Made by a program: the position numbers and the translations under genes. A stretch of 30,309 nucleotides of DNA from positions 1 through 30,309 of IMG/VR virus record IMGVR_UViG_3300021364_000116; one strand, 5' to 3'. Below are positions 15,573-22,504 of this stretch, piece by piece. The notes below the pieces were generated by a model. It worked only from the letters and a program-made list of their open reading frames with translations. It made no database searches and was not told the origin of the DNA. Source of the DNA: a virus. Position 1 is the stretch's first letter, and every line of letters starts with the position of its first letter.

Positions 15573-16751
15573 ATGGAAAAAATAACATTTTGTATACCAA
15601 GTAAAAACAATTTAAGATACCTTAAAACATGTATTCCATCTATTAGAAAGAATGCTTTTAAAGATGATCACGATATTATAGTATTTGTTGATTCAGATTA
15701 TGATGGTACTGTTGAATGGTTAAACGAAAATAAAGATAAATATAATCTTAAATTTGAGGTTAATCCTGATTTAAATAATTCTTTATATGGTATAGGTAAA
15801 GCATATGATAAATGTATTGAATTAGCTGAAACAGATATAGTAATGATTTTTCATGCTGATATGATGTTAGGTAAAAATGCTGATTTAAATGCTTTTAATT
15901 TATTAGAACCTAAAACTGTAGTATGTGCTACCAGAATTGAACCACCTTTACACCCAAATGGAGGTGAAAAAATAATTCAAGACTTTGGTATTTGGCCTGA
16001 GGATTTTAAAGAAGAATTATTTGATGAATTTGTAAGTGGTCAATTAGGAGAAGAAAAAGTAACTGAAGGTATATTTGCTCCTTGGATGATTTATAAAGAT
16101 GAATTTTTATCCATAGGTGGACATGACCCCATTCTAAAATCAGCTAGAGAAGATTCTGATGTATTTAATAGATTAAGTTTAGATGGTTTTAAATTTAAAC
16201 AACCTTGGAATAGTTTAGTTTATCATTTAACAGGTAGAGGAGGACAATTCCAACATGGTGAAGTAGAAGGGCCTAAAGATGAAGAATGGCAAAAGTTAAT
16301 GAATAATTCTACTAAAGAATTTATTAGAAAATGGGGATCAGGAGTTAAACATACTCCATTAATGTTACCTATTATTTCCCCTAAATATGATATTGGAATT
16401 ATATTAAAAAATGGTAATGAAACTTTAGTTAGAGCATTAGAACCATGGTCTGATACACTTTATGTTGATGAAGGTAACATTCCTACTTTAATTAAAAATT
16501 ACATTGATAGTGAACAACCTAATACGGCATTTGATTTATTTGATAGGTTAAAACCTTATGATAATGAAAAAAATAATGAAATTTTAGTTGAAGTAGATGG
16601 AGCTAATTTTAATCAACAAGATTTTAGAATTATAACTCAATTATCTGATATAATTAAAGATAGTGGTAGCGTTGGGAAATTTAAATTAGGAAATATAAAT
16701 GTAGAGATTATTCAAATGAATGAATATCAAAATAAATTAATTAAATTATGA
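15573..16751 (+). CDS. Glycosyltransferase family 2 with extra C-terminal domain
   Basis: 392 aa. The first 230 residues form a GT2 domain: ITFCIPSKNNLRYLKTCIPS, FVDSDYDGTVEWLNE, and IVMIFHADMMLG with a D-x-D-like HADMM. GIFAPWMIYKDEFLSIGGHD and AREDSDVFNRL match the acceptor part with the catalytic E-D. After about residue 265 there is a 125-residue tail (YDIGIILKNGNETLVRALEP onward) with alternating strands and helices that I cannot assign; it could be a binding domain. It belongs to the same operon and starts one base after the previous stop. Confidence 0.85.
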   Translation: MEKITFCIPSKNNLRYLKTCIPSIRKNAFKDDHDIIVFVDSDYDGTVEWLNENKDKYNLKFEVNPDLNNSLYGIGKAYDKCIELAETDIVMIFHADMMLGKNADLNAFNLLEPKTVVCATRIEPPLHPNGGEKIIQDFGIWPEDFKEELFDEFVSGQLGEEKVTEGIFAPWMIYKDEFLSIGGHDPILKSAREDSDVFNRLSLDGFKFKQPWNSLVYHLTGRGGQFQHGEVEGPKDEEWQKLMNNSTKEFIRKWGSGVKHTPLMLPIISPKYDIGIILKNGNETLVRALEPWSDTLYVDEGNIPTLIKNYIDSEQPNTAFDLFDRLKPYDNEKNNEILVEVDGANFNQQDFRIITQLSDIIKDSGSVGKFKLGNINVEIIQMNEYQNKLIKL

Positions 16752-17194
16752 AAAAGTTTAAATTAGGATTTACAGCAGGTAACTTTGATTTATTACATCC
16801 AGGTTACATTTATACATTTGAAGAGGCAAAACGTCATTGTGAAAAATTTATTGTATTTTTACAAAATGATCCCTCATTACATAGAAAATCAAAATATAAA
16901 CCCGTAATTCCATCTTGGGATAGATATAAAGCATTAATGTCTATTAAACATATTGATGAAGTATTTATGTATCAAACTGAAGATGAATTACTAGATTTAA
17001 TTAGATTTTGGAAACCAGATTTAAGAATATTAGGTGAAGATTATATTGGTAAACCATTTACAGGTGATGATTTACCTATTCATGTTATTTATACTTCTAG
17101 ATCCCATGGATGGTCAACAACTAAATTAAAAGATTTAATTGCTAGACAAACTATAAAACAAAATCCAAAAGTATTAGATGGAATTAAATCATAA
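16748..17194 (+). CDS. TagD-like cytidylyltransferase (HxGH family, HPGY variant)
   Basis: 148 aa. The start LGFTAGNFDLLHPGYIYTFE matches the nucleotidyltransferase signature, with H17-P-G-Y20 where H-x-G-H is usual. The second motif is RSHGWSTTKLKDLI, as in TagD and the heptose adenylyltransferases (R-T-x-G-I-S-T-T). These enzymes join CTP or ATP to a phosphorylated polyol or sugar. It may make a CDP- or other activated unit for the glycan operon. Tyr for the second His is a visible departure, which may alter catalysis or reflect a phage subgroup. Length is normal for the family. Confidence 0.8.
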   Translation: MKKFKLGFTAGNFDLLHPGYIYTFEEAKRHCEKFIVFLQNDPSLHRKSKYKPVIPSWDRYKALMSIKHIDEVFMYQTEDELLDLIRFWKPDLRILGEDYIGKPFTGDDLPIHVIYTSRSHGWSTTKLKDLIARQTIKQNPKVLDGIKS

Positions 17195-17624
17195 ATCATT
17201 TTTAGACTCAAGAGGCAGTACTACAGTATTTGATTTAGCTGAAAAAAATTATAAGCAAGTACTTGTATCATACAACCAACATATTCATACATTTAGGGGA
17301 TTTCATTATCAAGAAAAACTTCAAAATAAATATGTAAAAGTAGTTAGTGGTCAAATTTTAGATTTATTATATAATTTAAAAACAGGTGAATTAAAAAGTT
17401 ACATTTTAGGAGATGAAAATGCTCTTTATATTGGAGATGATTATGCTCATGGTTATTTAACTTTACAACCAAATACTACATTGGTATATTTAATGGATGA
17501 ACATTTTGATAAAGATAGTTATAAAACAATCCCATATCAAAACATCCCAGGAGCAAGCGATTTAATAAAAAGTAAATCAATGCAATTAGAGAATTTAACA
17601 ATTTCAGAAAACGACAAATTATGA
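17178..17624 (+). CDS. RmlC-like dTDP-sugar epimerase (cupin)
   Basis: 148 aa in a double-stranded beta-helix. FRGFHYQ (residues 39-45) carries the catalytic His (H43, equivalent to His62 of RmlC), and YAHGYLTL (89-96) is the second family signature. In place of the T-D-Y-Y-x-P stretch that holds the catalytic Tyr there is MDEHFDKDSY, so the acid residue is not obviously present. The protein is also about 30 residues shorter than RmlC. It may be a single-site epimerase or isomerase acting on the product of the RmlB-like enzyme. Overlaps the previous gene by 17 bases and the next by four. Confidence 0.78.
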   Translation: MELNHKSFLDSRGSTTVFDLAEKNYKQVLVSYNQHIHTFRGFHYQEKLQNKYVKVVSGQILDLLYNLKTGELKSYILGDENALYIGDDYAHGYLTLQPNTTLVYLMDEHFDKDSYKTIPYQNIPGASDLIKSKSMQLENLTISENDKL

Positions 17625-18505
17625 GAATTATAATTACAGGTGGAGCAGGATTTATAGGATCTTCATTTACAAATTATTGTGTAAAATTAGGCCATGATGT
17701 TTTAGTAGTAGACAAATTAACATATGCTGCTAACACAGATAATATTCCAAAAGTATCTATTTTACAAATGGATATTTGTGATGTAACATCTGAAGATTTA
17801 GGACCATATGATGTTTTAGTTAATTTTGCAGCTGAAAGTCATGTTGATAATTCAATTAAAGATGGAAAACCATTTGTTAGAACAAATGTAGAAGGCACTT
17901 TTAATTTATTAGAGGTAGCTAGACAAAACCCTAAATTAAAGAAATTTGTACAAATATCAACTGATGAAGTATATGGTGATATGAATGATTATGATACACA
18001 AGTATTAGCTGATGAATCCTTCCCATTAATAGGTTCTTCTTACTATTCAGCTACTAAAGCATCATCTGATTTATTAGTACAAGCTGCTGGGCGTACTTAT
18101 GGATTACCATACTTAATTACTCGTACTTGTAATAATTATGGTAGTTTACAACATAATGAAAAATTATTACCTACAATGATTAATTGTGTCAAATCTGATA
18201 TTCCAATTCCTATTTATGGTGATGGTTTAAATGTTAGAGAATGGATCCATGTTCATGATAATACTTCATTTATATGGGATTTAATTGAAAAAGACGCTTC
18301 AGGTATCCATAATATAAGTTCAGGTGAACGTTATACTAATTTAGATATTGTAGAAATAATAGAGAATACTCTAAATAAAAAAGTTAAAATTAAGTTTGTT
18401 GAAGATAGAAAGGGCCATGATAGAAGATATGGTATTGTTTCAAAACATTCAATTATTAGAAAGTATACTTTACCACAATACTTAGCAGAATGCTTGGAGG
18501 AGTAA
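17621..18505 (+). CDS. rmlB: RmlB-like nucleotide-sugar 4,6-dehydratase
   Basis: 294 aa extended SDR. The cofactor loop is TGGAGFIGSSF (6-16), AAESHVDNSI (70-79) is typical of dTDP-glucose 4,6-dehydratases, and the catalytic set appears in STDEVYG (T114, D115, E116) and YSATK (Y142, K146). TRTCNNYGSLQHNEKLLP and IYGDGLNVREWIHVHD complete the substrate region. It forms 4-keto-6-deoxy sugars, the entry to deoxyhexose pathways. It is about 40 residues shorter than the bacterial enzyme, mostly between motifs. No RmlA thymidylyltransferase is seen, so the substrate must come from the host. It is last in the glycan operon; its 3' end contains the -33 box of the next promoter. Confidence 0.9.
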   Translation: MRIIITGGAGFIGSSFTNYCVKLGHDVLVVDKLTYAANTDNIPKVSILQMDICDVTSEDLGPYDVLVNFAAESHVDNSIKDGKPFVRTNVEGTFNLLEVARQNPKLKKFVQISTDEVYGDMNDYDTQVLADESFPLIGSSYYSATKASSDLLVQAAGRTYGLPYLITRTCNNYGSLQHNEKLLPTMINCVKSDIPIPIYGDGLNVREWIHVHDNTSFIWDLIEKDASGIHNISSGERYTNLDIVEIIENTLNKKVKIKFVEDRKGHDRRYGIVSKHSIIRKYTLPQYLAECLEE

Positions 18506-18524
18506 AATAGAGTTCGTATATTTA
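18494..18524 (+). promoter_or_regulatory. Promoter at the end of the glycan operon
   Basis: TTG at 18494-18496 lies exactly 20 bases before TATATTTA (18517-18524) within TTCGTATATTTA (18513-18524). This is a good match to the Bacteroidetes TTG/TAnnTTTG pattern. The -33 box is inside the last codons of the RmlB-like gene. Downstream the leader reads AAAATTAAAAGGTT, then ATA where similar leaders in this window have ATG; the next ATG is at 18561. Confidence 0.7.
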
Positions 18525-18560
18525 CCTAAGTTTTGTTAAAAATTAAAAGGTTATATATTT

Positions 18561-18923
18561 ATGCTACAGACTCTAAAAAAATCAAATATGAATTTAAAAA
18601 TGATTCCCTGTTCATCTTGCGGTGAACCAATGCCAGAATTAAGATTTACTGAATATAAATACAGTTATTGTGTTAAATGTTCGGAAGCTGGATTAGGTGT
18701 TGGAAGAAAACAAGGTATACCTGTATTAATGGGTGAAGGCGACCATACATGGGTTGAAACAGTGATCATGGATGCTGACCAATATGAACAATATGTTGCT
18801 CAGGAAAAAGCAGAGAAAAAATTAGATAAAACGGATACAGCTGAAAAGTTAGACTTTGAAAAAGAAGATAAGAAAAATCTACAAGGTCCGTTTCAAATAG
18901 TTAATACCGAAGAAGATGCCTAA
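18561..18923 (+). CDS. Zinc-finger protein with DksA/TraR-like C4 motif
   Basis: 120 aa from the ATG at 18561, or shorter from 18588 or 18600. The N-terminal core IPCSSCGEPMPELRF and YSYCVKC places four cysteines (C17, C20, C37, C40) as in the DksA/TraR zinc finger, where C-x2-C-G-x-x-I-x-x-x-R is typical. It lacks the long DksA coiled coil before the finger, and instead has an acidic and Lys-rich tail (EKAEKKLDKTDTAEKLDFEK). A transcription-linked role is possible. Overlaps the next gene by eight bases. Confidence 0.72.
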   Translation: MLQTLKKSNMNLKMIPCSSCGEPMPELRFTEYKYSYCVKCSEAGLGVGRKQGIPVLMGEGDHTWVETVIMDADQYEQYVAQEKAEKKLDKTDTAEKLDFEKEDKKNLQGPFQIVNTEEDA

Positions 18924-19533
18924 ACCCAAACCACTATCTAAAGAAATGATAGTGGCGGCCCAAGCAAATACTAAATCAAATATGGCTGCCGCCAGATATC
19001 TTCATGTTTCTTATCAACATTATAAGAGATATGCTAAGATGTATAAGTTATTTGATTCCCACAAAAATCAAAGTGGAAAAGGTATACCTAAATTCTTAAA
19101 AGGTAAAGGAAAAGAACCTGCTCTTCTGGATATAATTGAAGGAAGAGTATCAGCTGCTCATTTTACTCCTGCTAAAATAAAGTATCGTTTAATAGAAGCT
19201 GGATATTTATCAGAGCAATGCTCAATGTGTGGTTTCCAAGAACGTAGGGTATTAGATTATAAAATGCCCTTATTGTTGCACTTTAAAGACAATAATAAAT
19301 CTAATTATAGCAAAGAAAATATAGAATTATTATGTTACAATCATTATTTCCTTACAGTAGGAGATATTTTTACAGATAAAGATGTTAAGCAAATCGAATC
19401 CCATCAGGAACATAATAGTACAACTGATAAAGTAGAATGGGAAGTAGATGATTACCATCTTCAACGTTTAAGAGAATTAGGATTAAGCGATGAAGAGGAA
19501 GATGATGTTAACCAATATATTTCTAGAATATGA
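18916..19533 (+). CDS. HNH-like protein with N-terminal helix-turn-helix
   Basis: 205 aa. Residues 20-40 (NMAAARYLHVSYQHYKRYAK) look like a helix-turn-helix. The C-terminal half has a zinc-bound HNH-like unit: CSMCGFQERRVLDYKMPLLL, HFKDNNKSNYSKENIELLCY and NHYF. The first pair is C-x2-C, the later pair seems reduced to a single Cys before NH, so the second zinc ligand set is unclear. This pattern is shared with HNH nuclease-like proteins of large phages. It may bind or cut DNA, or act in transcription. Confidence 0.68.
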   Translation: MPKPKPLSKEMIVAAQANTKSNMAAARYLHVSYQHYKRYAKMYKLFDSHKNQSGKGIPKFLKGKGKEPALLDIIEGRVSAAHFTPAKIKYRLIEAGYLSEQCSMCGFQERRVLDYKMPLLLHFKDNNKSNYSKENIELLCYNHYFLTVGDIFTDKDVKQIESHQEHNSTTDKVEWEVDDYHLQRLRELGLSDEEEDDVNQYISRI

Positions 19534-19700
19534 GAAAAGGTAAATCATATATGAAAAAACATAATCGAATAGTTAAGGATTATGATAACCAAAAATCTAA
19601 GCATTTAGAAAAACTTACAGATAAAATGCTTAAAAACGATGAAAAAGCTAACCAGCTAAAATCGAAGCCAATTAAAGGCGATTTTCTTAAAAACTTTTAA
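19530..19700 (+). CDS. Small lysine-rich protein, 56 aa
   Basis: Starts with ATG at 19530 in an ATGA overlap with the upstream stop and ends at TAA 19698-19700, two bases before the next ATG. The protein is strongly basic and helical (KSYMKKHNRIVKDYDNQKSK, then LEKLTDKMLKNDEKANQLK). No family is recognised. Spacing and overlaps make it a likely real gene. Confidence 0.62.
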   Translation: MRKGKSYMKKHNRIVKDYDNQKSKHLEKLTDKMLKNDEKANQLKSKPIKGDFLKNF

Positions 19701-19702
19701 TC

Positions 19703-20284
19703 ATGAAAAAACTTATTACAATTGTTATATGTGGGGTTATTCTGCCATTAATAATGGCTTTTACTACCTATAAACAAATAAAACAAGTTAAAGTATTAAA
19801 ATTAGAAACTAAACCAATAGTTCCTTTAGAAATTTCAACTGAAATAGAATTAGTAAATATTGAAATTAAAGGACATAATGAATTTCTAAATGCTATTGGT
19901 CATAGAGAAAGTGGTAATAGATATGAAATAGTAAATAAATTTGGATACATGGGCAAATACCAATTTGGTAAATCAACCCTTAAAGGATTAGGATTTAAAG
20001 TAACCCAAGATGAATTTTTAAATAGTCCTTATATTCAAGAAAAAGCAATGCAGTCTTTATTAGAGCATAACCATAAAAAATTAAAAAAACAAATTAATAA
20101 ATACTGTGGTCAATACTACCAAGAAATTTATATCACAGAATCAGGAATACTAGCAGCAGCTCATTTGGCTGGGGCAGGAAATGTTCGTAGATTTTTTAGA
20201 AAAGGATATGAATTTAAAGATGGATTTGGGACAACAATGACAAGTTATATGATACAATTCAGCGGTTATAATCTAGACTTATAA
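19703..20284 (+). CDS. Lytic transglycosylase-like muramidase with N-terminal membrane anchor
   Basis: 193 aa. The N-terminus is a signal anchor (KKLITIVICGVILPLIMAF). From about residue 60 the SLT-like domain follows: FLNAIGHRESGNRYEI with the catalytic Glu, then GYMGKYQFGKSTLKGLG, as in lysozyme-like G-x-x-G-x-x-Q-F, and LAAAHLAGAGNVRRFF near the end, a common element of this family. It would cleave peptidoglycan, either in infection or lysis. As it is not beside holin or tail genes in this window, its timing is uncertain. Confidence 0.85.
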   Translation: MKKLITIVICGVILPLIMAFTTYKQIKQVKVLKLETKPIVPLEISTEIELVNIEIKGHNEFLNAIGHRESGNRYEIVNKFGYMGKYQFGKSTLKGLGFKVTQDEFLNSPYIQEKAMQSLLEHNHKKLKKQINKYCGQYYQEIYITESGILAAAHLAGAGNVRRFFRKGYEFKDGFGTTMTSYMIQFSGYNLDL

Positions 20285-20305
20285 TATGTATAAGTAAAAT
20301 AGATT

Positions 20306-20443
20306 ATGGCAAAAAAAGGTATATTTAGTAGTTTTACATCAAAACCCAGAAGAAAAAGACCTGGGGTTCATGCAAAAACAAAATCATCAAAATTGAAAGG
20401 AAGTAAAAATTATGTCAAACTTTATAGAGGACAAGGAAAATAA
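20306..20443 (+). CDS. Small basic conserved phage protein, 45 aa
   Basis: MAKKGIFSSF is followed by KPRRKRPGVHAKTKSSK and a tail ending YRGQGK. It is highly basic and without hydrophobic core, which suits nucleic acid or virion packing. I have the impression of similar tiny proteins in other large phages, but the role is unknown. It starts at 20306 after AAAATAGATT and ends one base before another ATG. Confidence 0.72.
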   Translation: MAKKGIFSSFTSKPRRKRPGVHAKTKSSKLKGSKNYVKLYRGQGK

Positions 20444-20444
20444 A

Positions 20445-20591
20445 ATGCAAGTAAGAGCAATAACATTATTTAATAATATGACAGATGAAGACTTTATGTA
20501 TGTTCATGAAGCAGGTCAATTAAAAAGATTGTGTATGGCTCTTAGCTTGGATTTAAATTCTAAAATCAAATCTGATGAAGCGGAATGTTAA
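20445..20591 (+). CDS. Unknown 48 aa protein
   Basis: Starts with ATG at 20445, one base after the previous stop. An in-frame ATG at 20412 would add 11 residues and overlap the previous gene. The sequence MQVRAITLFNNMTDEDFMYV then EAGQLKRLCMAL is helical; no family is recognised. Its 3' end overlaps the next small gene by 17 bases. Confidence 0.55.
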   Translation: MQVRAITLFNNMTDEDFMYVHEAGQLKRLCMALSLDLNSKIKSDEAEC

Positions 20592-20754
20592 ATTAAAACA
20601 AGTTGTATTAACACAACATGAATGGCAGGATGCCTTAAAAGTCCCTAAACCTTACAGGGATAGGAGTAAATACTATAGAAAAGAAAAACATAAGAAAAGT
20701 GGGAGCAAATTTGGCTCCCACAATTATTCTTCGTATATTTACAGGGTAAAATAA
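20575..20754 (+). CDS. Small basic protein whose 3' end runs through a hairpin and promoter
   Basis: 59 aa from ATG 20575 to TAA 20752-20754. The first 40 residues (KLKQVVLTQHEWQDALKVPK, then PYRDRSKYYRKEKHKK) are basic and look like a real small protein. The last 19 are encoded by the hairpin at 20699-20721 and the TTCGTATATTTA promoter at 20730-20741, so they are probably read-through of regulatory DNA rather than selected protein. Either the C-terminus is incidental or an earlier stop was lost. Confidence 0.55.
   Translation: MKRNVKLKQVVLTQHEWQDALKVPKPYRDRSKYYRKEKHKKSGSKFGSHNYSSYIYRVK
20699..20741 (+). promoter_or_regulatory. Hairpin plus promoter cassette
   Basis: A perfect 8-bp stem GTGGGAGC / GCTCCCAC with a 7-base loop (20699-20721) is followed by an AT-rich run, like a terminator. 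The -33 TTG (20711-20713) is inside its loop, and TATATTTA (20734-20741) lies 20 bases further, within TTCGTATATTTA (20730-20741). Downstream is the leader CAGGGTAAAATAAAGGTT and ATG at 20760. Best example of the shared layout in this window. Confidence 0.75.
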
Positions 20755-20762
20755 AGGTTATG
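20734..20762 (+). repeat. Promoter-leader repeat, copy 1 of 2
   Basis: These 29 bases, from TATATTTA through the leader to the ATG, match 24032-24060 with one mismatch (A/T at 20753 versus 24051). The two copies are 3.3 kb apart and each precedes a small gene. Confidence 0.85.
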
Positions 20763-20924
20763 CAAGTATTAAGATTTTTCAAAGACGAGTTAAGTGGTGA
20801 TGAATGTGCTATTGTATGGAATGGTACAGAAGAAATTTGTGTTACAGCTGATGAAGCTTGGGACATAGAGGCTAAAGCGCAAGCTAAACAAGATGCGTAT
20901 GAGTTAATGTGTGAAATAGGTTAA
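20760..20924 (+). CDS. Small acidic protein, 54 aa
   Basis: Starts at the end of a conserved AAGGTTATG leader. The sequence starts MQVLRFFKDELSGDECAIVW and continues with NGTEEICVTADEAWDIEAKA; it is acidic, with three Cys spread along it. No family is recognised. It is first in a unit that runs through the SWIM and nuclease genes, and its own promoter with hairpin lies directly upstream. Confidence 0.75.
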   Translation: MQVLRFFKDELSGDECAIVWNGTEEICVTADEAWDIEAKAQAKQDAYELMCEIG

Positions 20925-20933
20925 ATAAAGGTT

Positions 20934-21182
20934 ATGAGTAAAAAAATAGAAAATTTTAAAGTAGGAGATGAATTCATGGTTGATGGATTAGCTCCAAATG
21001 GTGATTTTGTTAAAACAAAAGCTAAATTAATTTCATATAATGGTATGAATAAGTACATTATTGAAAGTGATGGAATTACAGTTTTATCTGATGGTAATGA
21101 TAATGCTTATGAAATCATAGATGATATGGTTTATGAAAATGAAATTGAAGAGTGGGTTGATATAAATGAATACAAGCATTAG
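20934..21182 (+). CDS. Unknown acidic 82 aa protein
   Basis: Preceded by TAAATAAAGGTT, a copy of the short leader but without a promoter box. The protein reads IENFKVGDEFMVDGLAPNGD then KLISYNGMNKYIIESDGITV and is mostly beta with an acidic tail. The opening resembles small beta-barrel folds but cannot be assigned. Its end overlaps the next gene by 17 bases if that gene starts at 21166. Confidence 0.72.
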   Translation: MSKKIENFKVGDEFMVDGLAPNGDFVKTKAKLISYNGMNKYIIESDGITVLSDGNDNAYEIIDDMVYENEIEEWVDINEYKH

Positions 21183-21627
21183 TATGGCACTTTGGCACTT
21201 TACAAATTTAAATAAATATGGAAATCCTAGAAGTAGGATATTCCATAGACCAGATGGTGAAGCATTTAGCTTTAATCCAAATGGTTTTGGTTCGTTTGTA
21301 GCGGTAAGAAGGTATAAGTATGATTATGAGCATCCTGTTTTACCTCCTACTATATTAGAATTAAATGGTAAAACTTATTTAATGCCATTATGGAAAGAAG
21401 TAGTTGAGGGCACTACTGTAAATGATATTAATTGGGTTAAACCAAAACCAAAAAGAACAGAACCAACAATTGAAATGCATACTAGTAGTAGTAACGCTGA
21501 TATAGAATATAAAACAGCATACTACCCAGATTCAGGTAAATACTATTGTAGTTGTCCTGGTAGGTGGAGAGCATTTGATGGTAAATGCAAACATATAAAA
21601 GCGTTAGAAAAAAAAGTAAATAAATAG
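21166..21627 (+). CDS. SWIM zinc-finger protein
   Basis: 153 aa from ATG 21166; ATG 21184, one base after the previous stop, is an equally good start. The C-terminus carries the SWIM signature C-x-C-xn-C-x-H in YYCSCPGRWRAFDGKCKHI (C128, C130, C141, H143). The N-terminal part NPRSRIFHRPDGEAFSFN and PTILELNGKTYLMPLW is unassigned. SWIM domains bind DNA or proteins and occur in recombination-linked factors. It is next to a PD-(D/E)XK protein, so a DNA-processing pair is possible. Confidence 0.75.
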   Translation: MNTSISMALWHFTNLNKYGNPRSRIFHRPDGEAFSFNPNGFGSFVAVRRYKYDYEHPVLPPTILELNGKTYLMPLWKEVVEGTTVNDINWVKPKPKRTEPTIEMHTSSSNADIEYKTAYYPDSGKYYCSCPGRWRAFDGKCKHIKALEKKVNK

Positions 21628-21629
21628 TT

Positions 21630-22088
21630 ATGACACCAACAAGAAATAAATTAACAAATTATATTCACTTATTATTAAAAAGTGGAGATAAAAACCAAAT
21701 TGCAAGTGCAATTGGGGCAGTAGGTGAAACTTTAGTATGTAATTATTTTAATTGGGAAAATATTGATGCTGATGGATATGATGCAGTTGATGCTCAGGGT
21801 AAACTTTATGAAATAAAAACAATGTCATATGAAACAAATTCAGTATATGTTGCTTATAGACATAAGAAAAAAGTAAATAGATATGACTATTTAGTTATAA
21901 TGCATTTTGACGAAGAGCGTTTATCAATTATTCCCCATGATGAGATAGATAATTATGTTAAAACTATTTCACCAACATTACGTTTAAATTTTAATGAATC
22001 AATTTTAACAACATTGGGTAAACAAAGACAAAGTGCTAGGTTTCAAGCATTATTTTGCAAGTATGAAGTAGAATCATTTACATTTTAA
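21630..22088 (+). CDS. PD-(D/E)XK endonuclease-like protein
   Basis: 152 aa. IGAVGETLVCNYFNWENIDA supplies the helix Glu (E33), GYDAVDA the first metal Asp (D51) and LYEIKTMS the E61-x-K63, an arrangement seen in Holliday junction resolvase and restriction-like nucleases. The rest is alpha/beta with no extra domain. It likely cuts phage intermediates or host DNA; specificity is unknown. It begins two bases after the SWIM gene stop. Confidence 0.72.
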   Translation: MTPTRNKLTNYIHLLLKSGDKNQIASAIGAVGETLVCNYFNWENIDADGYDAVDAQGKLYEIKTMSYETNSVYVAYRHKKKVNRYDYLVIMHFDEERLSIIPHDEIDNYVKTISPTLRLNFNESILTTLGKQRQSARFQALFCKYEVESFTF

Positions 22089-22090
22089 TT

Positions 22091-22462
22091 ATGAATAGAG
22101 GTAGACCAAGTGAAAATGTAGTTAAACCTACTAAATGGGTTTTAGAAACAGGTGATATGAGTTATTACTATGATCAAAATAAAAACCCTAATGGGTGTTG
22201 GAAAGTAGTAAACCATGATACTACCAAATACCCTAAGCCTAAGATTGACCAAAGAATGTATGGTAAATCACCTGTTGTAATGGTATTTAAAACATCAAAT
22301 CGTTCTAATGCTAAAACAAAAATGAAGGTATTTAGAAAAAATATTGATTATGTTTTAACAGCTAAAAAACTACCAGGTGTACCAGAAATAGCTGAAATAT
22401 TAGAAGTAGGTGTTGGTAAAGCATTCATTGATCAATGGACAAAAAAATATAATTTAGCTTAG
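22091..22462 (+). CDS. Unknown 123 aa protein
   Basis: No family is recognised. It opens MNRGRPSENVVKPTKWVLET and includes CWKVVNHDTTKYPKPKIDQR and a C-terminal segment EILEVGVGKAFIDQWTKKYN that could form a small helical DNA-binding unit. The start follows the nuclease stop by two bases, so it shares that transcript. A possible promoter begins just after its end. Confidence 0.7.
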   Translation: MNRGRPSENVVKPTKWVLETGDMSYYYDQNKNPNGCWKVVNHDTTKYPKPKIDQRMYGKSPVVMVFKTSNRSNAKTKMKVFRKNIDYVLTAKKLPGVPEIAEILEVGVGKAFIDQWTKKYNLA

Positions 22463-22467
22463 TCTTT

Positions 22468-22478
22468 ATATATTTATA
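22468..22478 (+). promoter_or_regulatory. Possible promoter before the membrane-anchored protein
   Basis: ATATATTTATA here is identical to 6616-6626 and contains TATATTTA (22469-22476). No TTG is found 20 bases upstream. The remaining 26 bases before ATG 22505 are A/T only with repeated ATTAATTA. A weak or different promoter class. Confidence 0.35.
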
Positions 22479-22504
22479 ACAAAATATTAATTAATTAATT
22501 TATT

